Below are positions 41,273 through 52,658 of a stretch of DNA of 64,000 bases, one piece after another. Every line of letters begins with the position of its first letter. Position 1 is the first letter of the stretch. The stretch is from the NCBI RefSeq assembly GCF_021228295.1, contig NZ_JAJQPD010000014.1, forward strand, positions 1 to 64,000. The letters are read 5' to 3'. A program made the translations under genes and the position numbers. The notes below the pieces were generated by a model. The model was given only the letters and a program-made list of their open reading frames with translations, was not told where the DNA came from and ran no database searches. Source of the stretch: Agromyces humatus (GTDB lineage Bacteria > Actinomycetota > Actinomycetes > Actinomycetales > Microbacteriaceae).

Positions 41273-42292
41273 TCAACGACCAGCGCCAGTCCATTCGAGC
41301 AGCCGCTCGACCGGCCACGTCGTGATGATGCGCTCGGCCGGCACCCCGTTGGCGGTCGCGCGCGCGGCGCCGAGCTCGAGGAACGAGAGGTGCCCCGGGG
41401 CGTGCGAGTCGCTGTCGATCGAGAAGAGGCACCCGGCCTCGAGCGCGACCTGGATGAGTTCGTCGGGCGGGTCCTGACGCTCGGGCCGCGAGTTGATCTC
41501 GACCGCGACGTCGTGCTCGGCGCACGCCGCGAACACCACCTCGGCATCGAACTCCGACTGCGGTCTCGTGCCGCGGGAGCCTTCCACGAGCCGCCCGGTG
41601 CAGTGCCCGAGCACGTTCATGTGCGGGTCGGCGATCGCACGGAGCATCCGCTCGGTCATCTCGCGACGCTCCATGCGCAGTTTCGAGTGCACGCTCGCGA
41701 CGACCACATCGAGTCGCTCGAACATCTCGGGCGTCTGGTCGAGGCTGCCGTCGAGCAGGATGTCGACCTCGATTCCGGCGAGCAGGCGGATGTCGCTGAC
41801 GCGTGCCTGCACGTCGGCGAGCAGCCCCAGCTGCTCGGTGAGGCGCTCGGCGCTCAAGCCGTTGGCGACGCGCAGGCTCGGCGAGTGGTCGGTGATCGCG
41901 AGGTACCCGAGGCCGAGTGCGGCGCCCGCGCGGGCCATCACCTCGAGGCTCGTGGTGCCGTCGCTCCAGTCGGTGTGGCTGTGCAGGTCGCCGCGCAGCT
42001 CGGCGCGCAGGCCCTCGACGACGCCTGTCGGCGAGAGGCCCGCCTCGGCCCGCAGCGAGGCGAGCCGGTCGGGCACTGCACCGTCGACGGCCTGTGCGAT
42101 GACCGTGAACGTCGAGTCGCCGATGCCCGCCATGCGCTTGAGCCTGCCGTCGCGCACGCGCGCGGCGATCTCGTCGGCGTCGAGCCCCCGCACGGCCTCG
42201 GCCGCCCGACGGAACGCCTTCGACTTGAACGCCGACGCCCGATCGCGTTCGAGCAGGAAGGCGATCTCCTCGAGCGCTGCGACGGGGTCCAC
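41273..42292 (-). CDS. PHP-domain phosphoesterase with N-terminal helix-hairpin-helix
   Basis: A 339-residue protein. Residues 1-90 resemble the helix-hairpin-helix region of PolX enzymes (RRAAEAVRGL, KRMAGIGDSTFTVI). Residues 95-330 are a PHP domain with metal ligands in DLHSHTDWSDG, ITDHSPS, AGIEVDI, ASVHSK, LGHCTGR and DSDSHAPGH. There is no polymerase domain. Such proteins hydrolyse phosphoesters or nucleic acid ends, so a DNA-repair nuclease is possible. Confidence 0.83.
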   Translation of the reverse strand: MDPVAALEEIAFLLERDRASAFKSKAFRRAAEAVRGLDADEIAARVRDGRLKRMAGIGDSTFTVIAQAVDGAVPDRLASLRAEAGLSPTGVVEGLRAELRGDLHSHTDWSDGTTSLEVMARAGAALGLGYLAITDHSPSLRVANGLSAERLTEQLGLLADVQARVSDIRLLAGIEVDILLDGSLDQTPEMFERLDVVVASVHSKLRMERREMTERMLRAIADPHMNVLGHCTGRLVEGSRGTRPQSEFDAEVVFAACAEHDVAVEINSRPERQDPPDELIQVALEAGCLFSIDSDSHAPGHLSFLELGAARATANGVPAERIITTWPVERLLEWTGAGR

Positions 42293-42323
42293 CCGACCAT
42301 TGTGGCCCGCCCCGGGGCATCCG

Positions 42324-42983
42324 TCACTCGGAAATCACGCTCTTCCGTTCCGGGGGTGCTTTCGCGCCAGAATCACGTGCGTACTCGTCTCGGGGTGGCG
42401 CGAATGCACCCCCGGAGCGGGGCGGCCCGGCGAGCACGGTCGGGACGTACTCGAGCAACTGCAGGCGCCCGTCGAACAGGCGACTGGCGACCAGCTCGAG
42501 CGCGACGTCGGGGTACCCGTCGTAGATGCGCTCCCGGCCGGTGGCGCCGGTGATCACCGGGAACAGCACGACGCGGAACCGATCGACGAGGCCGGCGGCG
42601 AGCATCGAGCGGCACAGCGAGAGGCTGCCGAGGGTGCGCAGCGGCAGGGTGCCCTCGCGTTTCATCTGTCGCACCGCCTCGATCGCGTCGCCGCGGATCA
42701 ACTCGGTGTTCGGCCAGAACAACGGCTCATCGAGCGTCGAGGAGAACACCACCTTCGGCATCGCCGCCATCTCGGCCATGCCGGCCTCATCGGGGTGCTC
42801 CGCGGCCATCCCCGCCATCAGGCGATAGGTGTTGGCCCCCATCAGGGCCGGGTGGTCGCGCTCGGGCGTCGTGGCCAGCCACTGCAGGTACTCGGGCCCC
42901 TCCATGCCCCAGAACCCCGGCCATCCTTCTGCAGCGCCGTAGCCGTCGAGCGAGGTGATGAAGTCGACGGTCAACTCGGGCAT
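42324..42983 (-). CDS. dihydrofolate-reductase-like (RibD C-terminal) protein
   Basis: A 219-residue protein of the RibD C-terminal/DHFR-like family: SLDGYGAAEGWPGFWG at the N-terminus, ALMGANTYRLMAG, and the Rossmann-like GSLSLCRSMLAAGLVDRF and PVITGATG. Single-domain actinobacterial relatives are usually annotated as dihydrofolate reductase family and their reaction is unknown. It is divergent from a TetR gene and has a good promoter, so it is probably that repressor's target. Confidence 0.83.
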   Translation of the reverse strand: MPELTVDFITSLDGYGAAEGWPGFWGMEGPEYLQWLATTPERDHPALMGANTYRLMAGMAAEHPDEAGMAEMAAMPKVVFSSTLDEPLFWPNTELIRGDAIEAVRQMKREGTLPLRTLGSLSLCRSMLAAGLVDRFRVVLFPVITGATGRERIYDGYPDVALELVASRLFDGRLQLLEYVPTVLAGPPRSGGAFAPPRDEYARDSGAKAPPERKSVISE

Positions 42984-43021
42984 CGGTGGTTCCTCTCGTC
43001 GTCGAAAAACTGTTCGCAGAG

Positions 43022-43050
43022 AATCTAACTCGAACATCATTGTTTGACAA
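43022..43050 (-). promoter_or_regulatory. promoter of the DHFR-like gene
   Basis: On the minus strand TTGTCA (43050-43045) and TAGATT (43027-43022) are separated by exactly 17 bases. Transcription would begin about 30 bases before the ATG at 42983, leaving a short leader with a ribosome binding site (GAGAGGAA). Confidence 0.6.
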
Positions 43051-43060
43051 CCACAATGTT

Positions 43061-43072
43061 GACACATGTGTC
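43061..43072. promoter_or_regulatory. perfect 12-bp palindrome, candidate TetR operator
   Basis: GACACATGTGTC is perfectly symmetric and overlaps a TTGACA -35-like box at 43059-43064 on the plus strand. It lies 53 bases before the TetR gene and next to the promoter of the divergent DHFR-like gene, ideal for autoregulation and control of both. Confidence 0.5.
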
Positions 43073-43124
43073 CGAGAACCGGGATTCGGCGATAGTGTCT
43101 CAACACGAGGACGAGAGGATGACG

Positions 43125-43718
43125 ATGCAGACCCTGGGCACCGCGGCGGCCACCGGCGCCAAGCGCGCCGACGCCCGCAAGAACATCGCCGCGATCATCG
43201 AGGCGGCCACCGTGTCGCTCGCCAAGGACCCGAACGTCAGTGTCAACGACATCGCCAAAGCAGCCGGAGTCGGGCGGGTCACCCTCTACGGGCACTTCGA
43301 CTCGCGGGCGGCGCTGATCCGCGAGGTCGTGAATCGCGCCATCGACGACACCGACCGAGAGCTGAACGACCTCGACCTCGAGGGCGACCCGCGCGAGGCG
43401 ATCGCCCGGCTGCTCGAAGCGACGTGGCGGCTGACGCACCGGTACGGTTCCCTCGTCGTGGCCGCCGAGGCGGCGCTGCCGCCCGACGACATCCACGATG
43501 CGCACGTGCAGCCCATCATCCGCATGCGCGGGCTGATCGAGCGCGGCCAGGCGTCGGGCGCGTTCCGATCCGACCTGCCGATCGCCTGGCTCATCGAGGT
43601 GGCGCACAGCACCGTGCACGGTGCCGCCGACGCCCTGCACCGCGGCGACATCACCGAAGCGCAGGCTCCCGCCCTGATCACCGACACCGTGCTGGCGGTG
43701 CTGACGCCGAGCCGCTGA
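43125..43718 (+). CDS. TetR-family regulator
   Basis: A 197-residue TetR protein with VSVNDIAKAAGVGRVTLYGH and FDSRAALIREV in the DNA-binding domain, and a C-terminal helical domain. GAGAGG upstream favours ATG 43125; ATG 43119 is possible. Divergent from the DHFR-like gene, which is its most likely target, and convergent with an alcohol dehydrogenase gene nine bases away. Confidence 0.87.
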   Translation: MQTLGTAAATGAKRADARKNIAAIIEAATVSLAKDPNVSVNDIAKAAGVGRVTLYGHFDSRAALIREVVNRAIDDTDRELNDLDLEGDPREAIARLLEATWRLTHRYGSLVVAAEAALPPDDIHDAHVQPIIRMRGLIERGQASGAFRSDLPIAWLIEVAHSTVHGAADALHRGDITEAQAPALITDTVLAVLTPSR

Positions 43719-43726
43719 GCCCCCGA

Positions 43727-44767
43727 CTACAGTTCGACGACGGTCATGCCCGAGCTGTTGCCGGCCGTGCCCATCGCGGCGAGCGCCTTCGGCACCTCGT
43801 CGAGCGTGATGCGCCGACCGACGAGCTCGATCGGCCTGAAGTAGCCCGACGCGACCGCACCGAGCATCGACGGGTACTCGTGCGCGGCCATGCCGTGGCT
43901 GCCGAGGATCTCGAGTTCGCCGGCGATGACGGCATCCATCGGCATCGCGGCGAGCGCATTGTCACCGAGCATCAGCCCGATCTGCACGTGGCGGCCGCGC
44001 TTCTTGAGGCTCCGCACCGACGCGAACGAGGTCTCGGTGCTGCCGAACGCGTCGACCGACACGTCGACGCCGCCGCCCGACGCGTCGAGGATGCGCTCCG
44101 CCGCGCCCTCGCCGCCGCGCACCGGCACGGCACCGAGCTTCTCGGCTGCGGCGAGCGCCGCGTCCGAGACGTCCACCCCGTAGACCTTCACCCCGGCCGC
44201 CACGGCGATCATGATCACCGAGAGCCCGACCCCGCCGCATCCGTGCACCGCGATCTGCTCGCCGGTGGCGAGTCGGCTGCGCGCCATGATCGCTCGGTAC
44301 GCCGTCGCGAACCGGCACCCGAGCGATGCGGCCTCGACGAACCCGAGCGAGTCGGGCAGGCGGATGAGGTTGAGCTCGGCCTCGTCGATCGCGACGTACT
44401 CGGCGAACGATCCCCAGTGCGTGAAGCCCGGCTGCGACTGGTTGTCGCAGACCTGCTCGTTGCCCGAGCGGCACTCGTCGCAGCGCCCGCAGGCGCAGAT
44501 GAAGGGCGCGGTGACCCGGTCGCCGACGGCCCAGCCGGACTCGGGGCCGACCTCCGAGCCGAGCACCGCGATCTCGCCCGCGAACTCGTGCCCCGGAACG
44601 TGCGGCAGCGACACCGTGTCGTCGTGCCCCATCCACGCATGCCAGTCGCTGCGGCAGAGACCGGTCGCGCGCACCCTGATGACCGCCCCGCGAGGCGGGC
44701 ACTCGGGCTCGGGGATGTCGGCGAGTTCGGGCTGCTCACCGAAGGCGTTGAAGTGCACGGCGCGCAC
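43727..44767 (-). CDS. zinc-dependent alcohol dehydrogenase
   Basis: A 346-residue medium-chain dehydrogenase. The catalytic zinc site is in GLCRSDWH and GHEFAG, the structural zinc site is the four-Cys run CACGRCDECRSGNEQVC, and the NAD-binding motif is GCGGVGLS. It should oxidise an alcohol or reduce an aldehyde. GTG 44767 has GGAAGG six bases upstream. It stands alone on the minus strand, with the EamA permease divergent 141 bases away. Confidence 0.9.
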   Translation of the reverse strand: MRAVHFNAFGEQPELADIPEPECPPRGAVIRVRATGLCRSDWHAWMGHDDTVSLPHVPGHEFAGEIAVLGSEVGPESGWAVGDRVTAPFICACGRCDECRSGNEQVCDNQSQPGFTHWGSFAEYVAIDEAELNLIRLPDSLGFVEAASLGCRFATAYRAIMARSRLATGEQIAVHGCGGVGLSVIMIAVAAGVKVYGVDVSDAALAAAEKLGAVPVRGGEGAAERILDASGGGVDVSVDAFGSTETSFASVRSLKKRGRHVQIGLMLGDNALAAMPMDAVIAGELEILGSHGMAAHEYPSMLGAVASGYFRPIELVGRRITLDEVPKALAAMGTAGNSSGMTVVEL

Positions 44768-44908
44768 GGGAATCCTTCCGGTTCGGGTGACCCTGCGGGG
44801 ATTCAGGGCGATCGGATGCCGCGTGGCGACGGCCTCGTCGCCGCGCCGCGCGTGCGACATCCGCAGCCTACCCGCTGCCGCGGTGCGCAGATTGTGTAAC
44901 AATATGCC

Positions 44909-46000
44909 ATGCGTTTCGTCCTGGCCGTGCTGCTCGCCGCCGTGTGCTTCGGCACCACGGGCACCGCGCAGGCCCTCGGGCCCGACGCGAGCGCGCTTTC
45001 GATCGGCGCCGCGCGGCTCGTCGTGGGCGGCGGCGCACTCGGGCTCGTCGCGGTCGTCCTGAGCGTCGCGGCGCGTCGGCGCGACGCGGTCGGCACACCC
45101 GCCGCATCGACGCGCCGGCGTGGCCCGGGACATCCGACCGCCGTTCGCGCCCCCGCGCGCCGACTGCCCACCTGGGCGCTCATCGGGGTCGGAGCGGCAG
45201 GCGTGCTCGCCTACCAGCCCGCGTTCTTCGCCGGCACGGCCGCGAACGGCGTGGCCGTCGGCACGGTCGTCGCGCTCGGCTCGGCGCCGGTCCTCACGGG
45301 AGCACTCGACTGGGCGCTGCACCGGCGCTACCCCGGCCACCGCTGGGGGGCGGCGACGGCGATCGCGACGGTCGGGGTCGCGATCCTCGCGGCCTCGACC
45401 GGGTCGGGCGCAGAGGTCGTCGGTGGCGGTGCCGGAGCCGCATCGGCCGACCCGCTCGGCCTGCTCGCCTCGGTCGGCGCCGGCGCCTCCTACGCCGTCT
45501 ACACGCTCGCGGCGAAGGCGCTGCTCGATCGCGGCTGGACCGCGACCGGCAGCATGGGCGCGCTGTTCGGTGCGGCCGGCGTCGCGAGCGTGCCCGTGCT
45601 CGCGATGACGGATGCCTCGTGGCTCGCGACCGGTCCGGGCATCGCGATGGCGCTCTGGCTCGGCCTCGTGGCGACGGCGCTCGCCTACGTGCTGTTCGGG
45701 TTCGGCCTCTCCGGGCTCGCGCCCGCGACGGTGTCGACGCTGACGCTCGCCGAGCCGCTGACGGCGGGGCTGCTCGGCGTGGTGGTCCTCGGCGAGACGC
45801 TCCCGGCCGGCGCGGTCGCCGGGCTCGTCGTGCTCGCCGCCGGGATCGTGCTGCTCGCGACCGGTCGCAGGGGCGGCGGGCGCGTCGGCTGTCGCGCAGG
45901 CCGGCGCGACCGAGCGCGCCCTGAGCCGTCGGCAGCGGTTCCGGAGCACGCGGCTGACGCGACCGCAGCCCCCGTTCGCGGTGTCGGTGGCGCCCGTTAG
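44909..46000 (+). CDS. EamA-family (DMT) transporter
   Basis: A 363-residue protein with about ten helices in two EamA repeats (FVLAVLLAAVCFGTTGTAQA at the start; SYAVYTLAAKALLDRG in the second). An Arg/Ala-rich loop after helix 2 and a 45-residue disordered tail are unusual additions. EamA proteins export metabolites such as amino acids or drugs. Its stop is nine bases before the next gene, so they may be co-transcribed. Confidence 0.85.
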   Translation: MRFVLAVLLAAVCFGTTGTAQALGPDASALSIGAARLVVGGGALGLVAVVLSVAARRRDAVGTPAASTRRRGPGHPTAVRAPARRLPTWALIGVGAAGVLAYQPAFFAGTAANGVAVGTVVALGSAPVLTGALDWALHRRYPGHRWGAATAIATVGVAILAASTGSGAEVVGGGAGAASADPLGLLASVGAGASYAVYTLAAKALLDRGWTATGSMGALFGAAGVASVPVLAMTDASWLATGPGIAMALWLGLVATALAYVLFGFGLSGLAPATVSTLTLAEPLTAGLLGVVVLGETLPAGAVAGLVVLAAGIVLLATGRRGGGRVGCRAGRRDRARPEPSAAVPEHAADATAAPVRGVGGAR

Positions 46001-46009
46001 CCTCGCCGT

Positions 46010-46708
46010 ATGGACGTCATTCTCATTCCCGGATTCTGGCTCGACGCATCATCGTGGCAGCAGGTCACGCCGCTCCTCGAAGAGGCTGGCCACACCGTGC
46101 ATGCGCTCACGCTTCCCGGCCTCGAATCGGTCGACGCCGACCGATCGGGCATCGGACTGCGCACCCACATCGATGCCGTGGCGGCCGTGGTCGACTCACT
46201 CGACGGCGAGGTCGTGCTCGTCGGCCACTCGGGCGGCGGGGCCATCGCGCACGGCGTCGCAGACACTCGGCCCGATCGCATCGCCCGCGTCGTGTACGTC
46301 GATGCCGGGCCGCTCGGCGAAGGCGCCAGCATCAACGACGAGTTGCCCATCGAGGGCGCCGACATGCCCTTCCCCGCATGGGAGGCGTTCGACGACGCAG
46401 ACCTCGTCGACCTCGACGACGAGATCAGGGCCGCGTTCCGTGCCCGTGCGATCCCCCAGCCCGCCGCGGTCGCGACCGATGCGATGCAACTCACCGACGA
46501 ACGCCGGTACGACGTTCCCATCACGGTCATCGCGTGCGAGTTCCCGAGCGCCATGCTCACCGAGTGGATCGCCGCGGGTTCGCCGTTCACCCGCGAACTC
46601 GCGAAGGTGAAGCACGCCGACTACGTCGACCTGCCCACCGGGCACTGGCCGCAGTTCACCAAGCCGGTCCAGCTGGGTCAGGCGATCGTCGCGACCTTGG
46701 CCGGCTGA
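46010..46708 (+). CDS. alpha/beta hydrolase
   Basis: A 232-residue compact alpha/beta hydrolase with the oxyanion loop LIPGFWLDASSW, nucleophile Ser in VGHSGGGA, and C-terminal His in PTGHWPQF. The N-terminus starts directly with the first strand, as in the small esterase/hydroxynitrile-lyase group. Substrate unknown. Confidence 0.85.
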   Translation: MDVILIPGFWLDASSWQQVTPLLEEAGHTVHALTLPGLESVDADRSGIGLRTHIDAVAAVVDSLDGEVVLVGHSGGGAIAHGVADTRPDRIARVVYVDAGPLGEGASINDELPIEGADMPFPAWEAFDDADLVDLDDEIRAAFRARAIPQPAAVATDAMQLTDERRYDVPITVIACEFPSAMLTEWIAAGSPFTRELAKVKHADYVDLPTGHWPQFTKPVQLGQAIVATLAG

Positions 46709-46725
46709 GACGGGGATCCCGCTCG

Positions 46726-46944
46726 TCAGCCGCGTTCATTCGACGGGCGTTCGCCGTCGTCGGCCAGGGCGAGCTTCGCTCGGAGTCGCGCACCGATGCG
46801 CGGATCGCCTGGGTTCTCCTCACCCGGCTCGAACCAGTGGTCTTCGCCGCGCGCGCAGGTGCACGCGAGCGCGACCGTCTCACCGATCACGACCGCGCGA
46901 AAGAACTCGCGATGGGGAACACTGGTGTCGCGACTTCGGCGCAT
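46726..46944 (-). CDS. small hypothetical protein, 72 aa
   Basis: A 72-residue frame from ATG 46944 with GAGAGAG upstream. The product has a core AVVIGETVALACTCARGEDHW and an acidic, Pro-rich middle (EPGEENPGDP). A longer start near 47010 is possible but has no ribosome binding site. The Cys-x-Cys pair is notable. No family recognised. Confidence 0.5.
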   Translation of the reverse strand: MRRSRDTSVPHREFFRAVVIGETVALACTCARGEDHWFEPGEENPGDPRIGARLRAKLALADDGERPSNERG

Positions 46945-47063
46945 GGATCGAGCTCTCTCGGTTTCCGGCGCGCACGATACGCGCTCACCGAAGAGACGCC
47001 CGACCGCGGCGATCATGACGCGGATTCCCGAGAATCGTGCAGCGACGGCTGGGGGACTCACGG

Positions 47064-47945
47064 TCAGAGCTGCGACCCGGCGACGCCGAACGTGTCGCAG
47101 GCGCCGGCACCCTGCTGATATCCGACCGCGAACCACCGCTGACGCTGCTCGCTGGTGCCGTGGGTGAAGGTATGCGGACTCACCTGCCCCTGCGTTGCCT
47201 GCTGGATGCGATCGTCGCCGACGGCGGCCGCGGCATCGAGCGCATCGCGGATCTCGGCTTCGGTGGGTTCCTGCAGGAACGGCACCCCACTGTCGTCGGG
47301 CACGGTCGCGGCATTCGCCGTCCACGCACCCGCGAAGCAGTCGGCCTGCAGCTCGACCCGTACCGCGTTCGACGTCGGGCCGGTCTGCCCGTCCTGCGAG
47401 CGTTCGAGGATGCCGCCGATGTTCTGGATGTGATGGCCCCACTCGTGTGCGACGACGTACATCTGCGCGAGCGGGCCGCCGCTGGCGCCGAATCGGCTGC
47501 GCAGCTCGTCGAAGAACGTCACGTCCATGTAGATCATCTGGTCGGGCGGGCAGTAGAACGGCCCGGTCGCCGACGACGCGTTGCCGCATCCCGTGGTCGT
47601 CGCAGTGTCGAAGAGGATCAGATCCTGCGGTCCGACGTAGTTGCTGAGCCCGATCGCCGGGCCCTCGGTCGACCAGTACGCCTCGAGCGAGGCCGAGGCT
47701 CCCTGCATGCGGCACTCGATGTCCTCGTTGGCGTCGGCACCGGTTCGGCACTGCTCGAGTGATGAGTCCTCAGCAGGCGGCTGCTCGCCGCCGCCCAAGA
47801 GGCCCGTGAGGTCGACGCCGAGGAACTGCGAGATCACGAACAGCGCGATAACGCCGATGCCGCCGCCCGCCACGGCGATGCCCGTGTTGCGCCCTCGCTT
47901 GGAGGCCTTGCCCCCGCTGATGTCCGCGTCGGGATTGAACGTCAT
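47064..47945 (-). CDS. ypfJ: neutral zinc metallopeptidase, YpfJ family
   Basis: A 293-residue membrane-anchored metalloprotease. A helix at residues 22-45 (GIAVAGGGIGVIALFVISQF) is followed by an extracellular domain with the zinc site HEWGHH and the later Glu in RVELQADCFAG, plus the motif HTFTHGTSEQR. This matches the YpfJ family (PF04228). Gap to the upstream prolyl iminopeptidase gene is nine bases, so both belong to one operon with the membrane protein before it. Confidence 0.9.
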   Translation of the reverse strand: MTFNPDADISGGKASKRGRNTGIAVAGGGIGVIALFVISQFLGVDLTGLLGGGEQPPAEDSSLEQCRTGADANEDIECRMQGASASLEAYWSTEGPAIGLSNYVGPQDLILFDTATTTGCGNASSATGPFYCPPDQMIYMDVTFFDELRSRFGASGGPLAQMYVVAHEWGHHIQNIGGILERSQDGQTGPTSNAVRVELQADCFAGAWTANAATVPDDSGVPFLQEPTEAEIRDALDAAAAVGDDRIQQATQGQVSPHTFTHGTSEQRQRWFAVGYQQGAGACDTFGVAGSQL

Positions 47946-47954
47946 GACGTGAAA

Positions 47955-49721
<1,767 letters not shown>

Positions 49722-49725
49722 CTAG

Positions 49726-50748
<1,023 letters not shown>

Positions 50749-50786
50749 GCGATGGCGCGCATGGGTCGCCGATTGAAGGGGCAACG

Positions 50787-51584
50787 ATGACGGATGCCGC
50801 GACACTCGACCTCTCGGGCTACGACCTCGCCGTCGACGAGCAGTTCGACGGGGACGACCTGGCCGAGACGCGGTGGTTCCCCTACTACACACCGCACTGG
50901 AGCTCGAGGGCGGCGACTCGTGCCCGTTCCGAGGTCTCCGGCGGCACGCTGAAGCTGCGCATCGATGCGGACACGCCCCCGTGGTCACCCGAGTACGACG
51001 GCGATGTGCGCGTGTCCCACCTGCAGACCGGTCAGTTCTCAGGGCCGGTCGGCAGCCCGGTCGGTCAGCACCGGTTCCGAGCGGGACTGGTCGTGCGCGA
51101 GGAGCAGGATGAGGAGCGGCTGTGGCTTCCGCACTTCGGCGTGATCGAGGCGCGGGTGCGCGGAATCCGCCACCCGTCGGCGATGGTCGCCCTGTGGCCG
51201 ATCGGCTTCGAGGACCAGGGGGTGAACTGCGGCGAGATCTGCATCTTCGAGATCTTCGGCAGTGAGGTCGACGCGGCCGGCGGCCTGGTCGGGGTCGGGG
51301 TGAAGCCCCAGCGCGACCCGCGGCTCGTGATGGACTTCGAGAAGGTGCGTGTCGAGGGCGATCTCACTGCATTCCACGACTATGCCGTCGAGTGGCTGCC
51401 CGATCGACTTCGGTTCTTCATCGACGGGCGACTCGTGAAGGTCGTCGAGCAGTCGATCGACTATCCGGTGCAGTTCATGCTCGATGTCTACGAATTGCCG
51501 ACCGATACTGCTCGCGACACTTCCGCACATCCGCTCGTGTTCGAGGTGGCGCACGTTCGCGAGTATCGCCCGCGCACCACGTGA
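50787..51584 (+). CDS. GH16-like concanavalin-fold protein with altered active site
   Basis: A 265-residue protein that looks like one GH16/concanavalin domain: DEQFDGDDLAETRWF at the start, then YGxIEAR-type FGVIEARVRG, and the active-site strand GEICIFEIFG. GH16 enzymes have ExDxxE there (Glu nucleophile, Asp, Glu acid). Here the Asp is Cys, giving E-I-C-I-F-E. Late strands YAVEWLPDRLRFFIDG fit the fold. No signal peptide. Activity is doubtful. It follows mdh by 38 bases. Confidence 0.75.
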   Translation: MTDAATLDLSGYDLAVDEQFDGDDLAETRWFPYYTPHWSSRAATRARSEVSGGTLKLRIDADTPPWSPEYDGDVRVSHLQTGQFSGPVGSPVGQHRFRAGLVVREEQDEERLWLPHFGVIEARVRGIRHPSAMVALWPIGFEDQGVNCGEICIFEIFGSEVDAAGGLVGVGVKPQRDPRLVMDFEKVRVEGDLTAFHDYAVEWLPDRLRFFIDGRLVKVVEQSIDYPVQFMLDVYELPTDTARDTSAHPLVFEVAHVREYRPRTT

Positions 51585-51608
51585 TCCCTGCGACTTAGGC
51601 TGGGGGGC

Positions 51609-51785
51609 ATGGCCCCAGACGCACCCTCGCCCGCCGCCCGTCGCAAGCAGATCATGGTCGGTATCGTCGTCGGCCTGATCATCGGCGTCGTGGTGAGCCT
51701 GTGGACCGGATTCTGGCTGTGGCTGGCGGCGGGTGCCGCCGTCGGTCTCGCGGCGGGCGCGCTCATGAAGCCGCCCGCTGAGTAG
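51609..51785 (+). CDS. 58-residue two-helix membrane protein
   Basis: ATG 51609, with TGGGGGG just upstream, opens a 58-residue frame ending in TAG. After a basic start (PAARRKQIM) there are two glycine-rich hydrophobic segments: VGIVVGLIIGVVVSLWTGFW and LAAGAAVGLAAGALM. The arrangement of two glycine-zipper helices is common in small bacterial membrane proteins. It lies 21 bases from the convergent TetR gene. Function unknown. Confidence 0.6.
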   Translation: MAPDAPSPAARRKQIMVGIVVGLIIGVVVSLWTGFWLWLAAGAAVGLAAGALMKPPAE

Positions 51786-51806
51786 GCCGGCCTTCGTCGG
51801 CTCCGC

Positions 51807-52580
51807 TCAGCGCTCGTCGGCCTGCTCGACGTACCCGACGATGCCGTCGATGACGCGGGCCAGACCGAACTCGAACGCATCGGCCGGGTCGGCGGGGGCG
51901 TTGTAGGCCTCGCCCGCAGCCTGCCCGACCCGCCCCGAGACGGGATACCGCTCGGGATCCATGATCTGCTCGAGCAGCGGCGCGTTGCGCTCCCACCATT
52001 CGACGTCGGACTCGAGGCTCGACGCGCGCAACCGCTCGGCATCGGCGTAGTCGCGCGCCGGGCCCGAGACGAAACCGAGCAGCAGGGCGATGACGCGATC
52101 CATATCGAGATCGGTGAGGCCGAGCCCGTCGACGGCTCGCAGGCACCACTCCCAGTGATCGGACACGTTCGGCCCGAGCGGCGGCCGGCTCGTGTCGATC
52201 GAGAGGAGCCACGGATGCCGCAGGTATCCGTTCCACTGGAAGCGCGCGATTCCCGCGAGTCGGTCGCGAAGCGATCCGTCGAGCACGGGCAGCGTCACCT
52301 CGCCCGACACCTGGTCGACCATGAGGTCGATCAGTTCGGCCTTGCCCGGCACGTAGGTGTAGACCGACATCGGCTTCAGCCCGAGACGATCGGCGATGCG
52401 GCGCATCGACACCGCCTCGAGACCCTCGTCGTCGGCGAGCTGGATGGCGGCGCCGACGACCTCGTCGACACTCGATCGCTGCTTGGGCCCGCGCGTGCCG
52501 ACCGGCTCGCCGAGGCGTGAGCGCCACAGCAGCCTGAGCGTGCGATCGGGCTCGCCCCGGCCGGTGGATTCGGTCGCCAT
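51807..52580 (-). CDS. TetR-family regulator with C-terminal TetR_C domain
   Basis: A 257-residue TetR regulator. The DNA-binding domain (VSMRRIADRLGLKPMSVYTY, VPGKAELIDLMV) begins only at residue 35, after a short N-terminal extension. The C-terminal part resembles the PF02909 ligand domain of tetracycline-type repressors. It is divergent from the DrrAB exporter and surely controls it; the palindrome at 52622-52634 lies between. Confidence 0.9.
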   Translation of the reverse strand: MATESTGRGEPDRTLRLLWRSRLGEPVGTRGPKQRSSVDEVVGAAIQLADDEGLEAVSMRRIADRLGLKPMSVYTYVPGKAELIDLMVDQVSGEVTLPVLDGSLRDRLAGIARFQWNGYLRHPWLLSIDTSRPPLGPNVSDHWEWCLRAVDGLGLTDLDMDRVIALLLGFVSGPARDYADAERLRASSLESDVEWWERNAPLLEQIMDPERYPVSGRVGQAAGEAYNAPADPADAFEFGLARVIDGIVGYVEQADER

Positions 52581-52621
52581 GCGGGCTAGCCTACATTCTC
52601 CGTATGGTGTACGCTCTCGAT

Positions 52622-52634
52622 CGGAATAATTCCG
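52622..52634. promoter_or_regulatory. palindromic operator between TetR and drug exporter
   Basis: CGGAAT-A-ATTCCG is a perfect 6-1-6 inverted repeat in the 78-bp divergent gap, 25 bases before the exporter start. Flanking GTACG/CGTAC pairs extend the symmetry weakly. It is the obvious site for the adjacent TetR protein to repress the exporter and itself. Confidence 0.65.
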
Positions 52635-52658
52635 TACAGAGTACGTTAAAGGAGAGCG

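Noticed and set aside
40380-42320. 646-codon minus-strand frame covering lipoprotein and PHP genes
   Set aside because: Only the part up to ATG 41177 has a ribosome binding site and lipoprotein signal; the rest is a shadow of the PHP gene.
42986-44899. 637-codon plus-strand frame over the TetR and alcohol dehydrogenase genes
   Set aside because: Out of frame with the TetR gene and antisense to the dehydrogenase, with Arg/His/Asp-rich composition.
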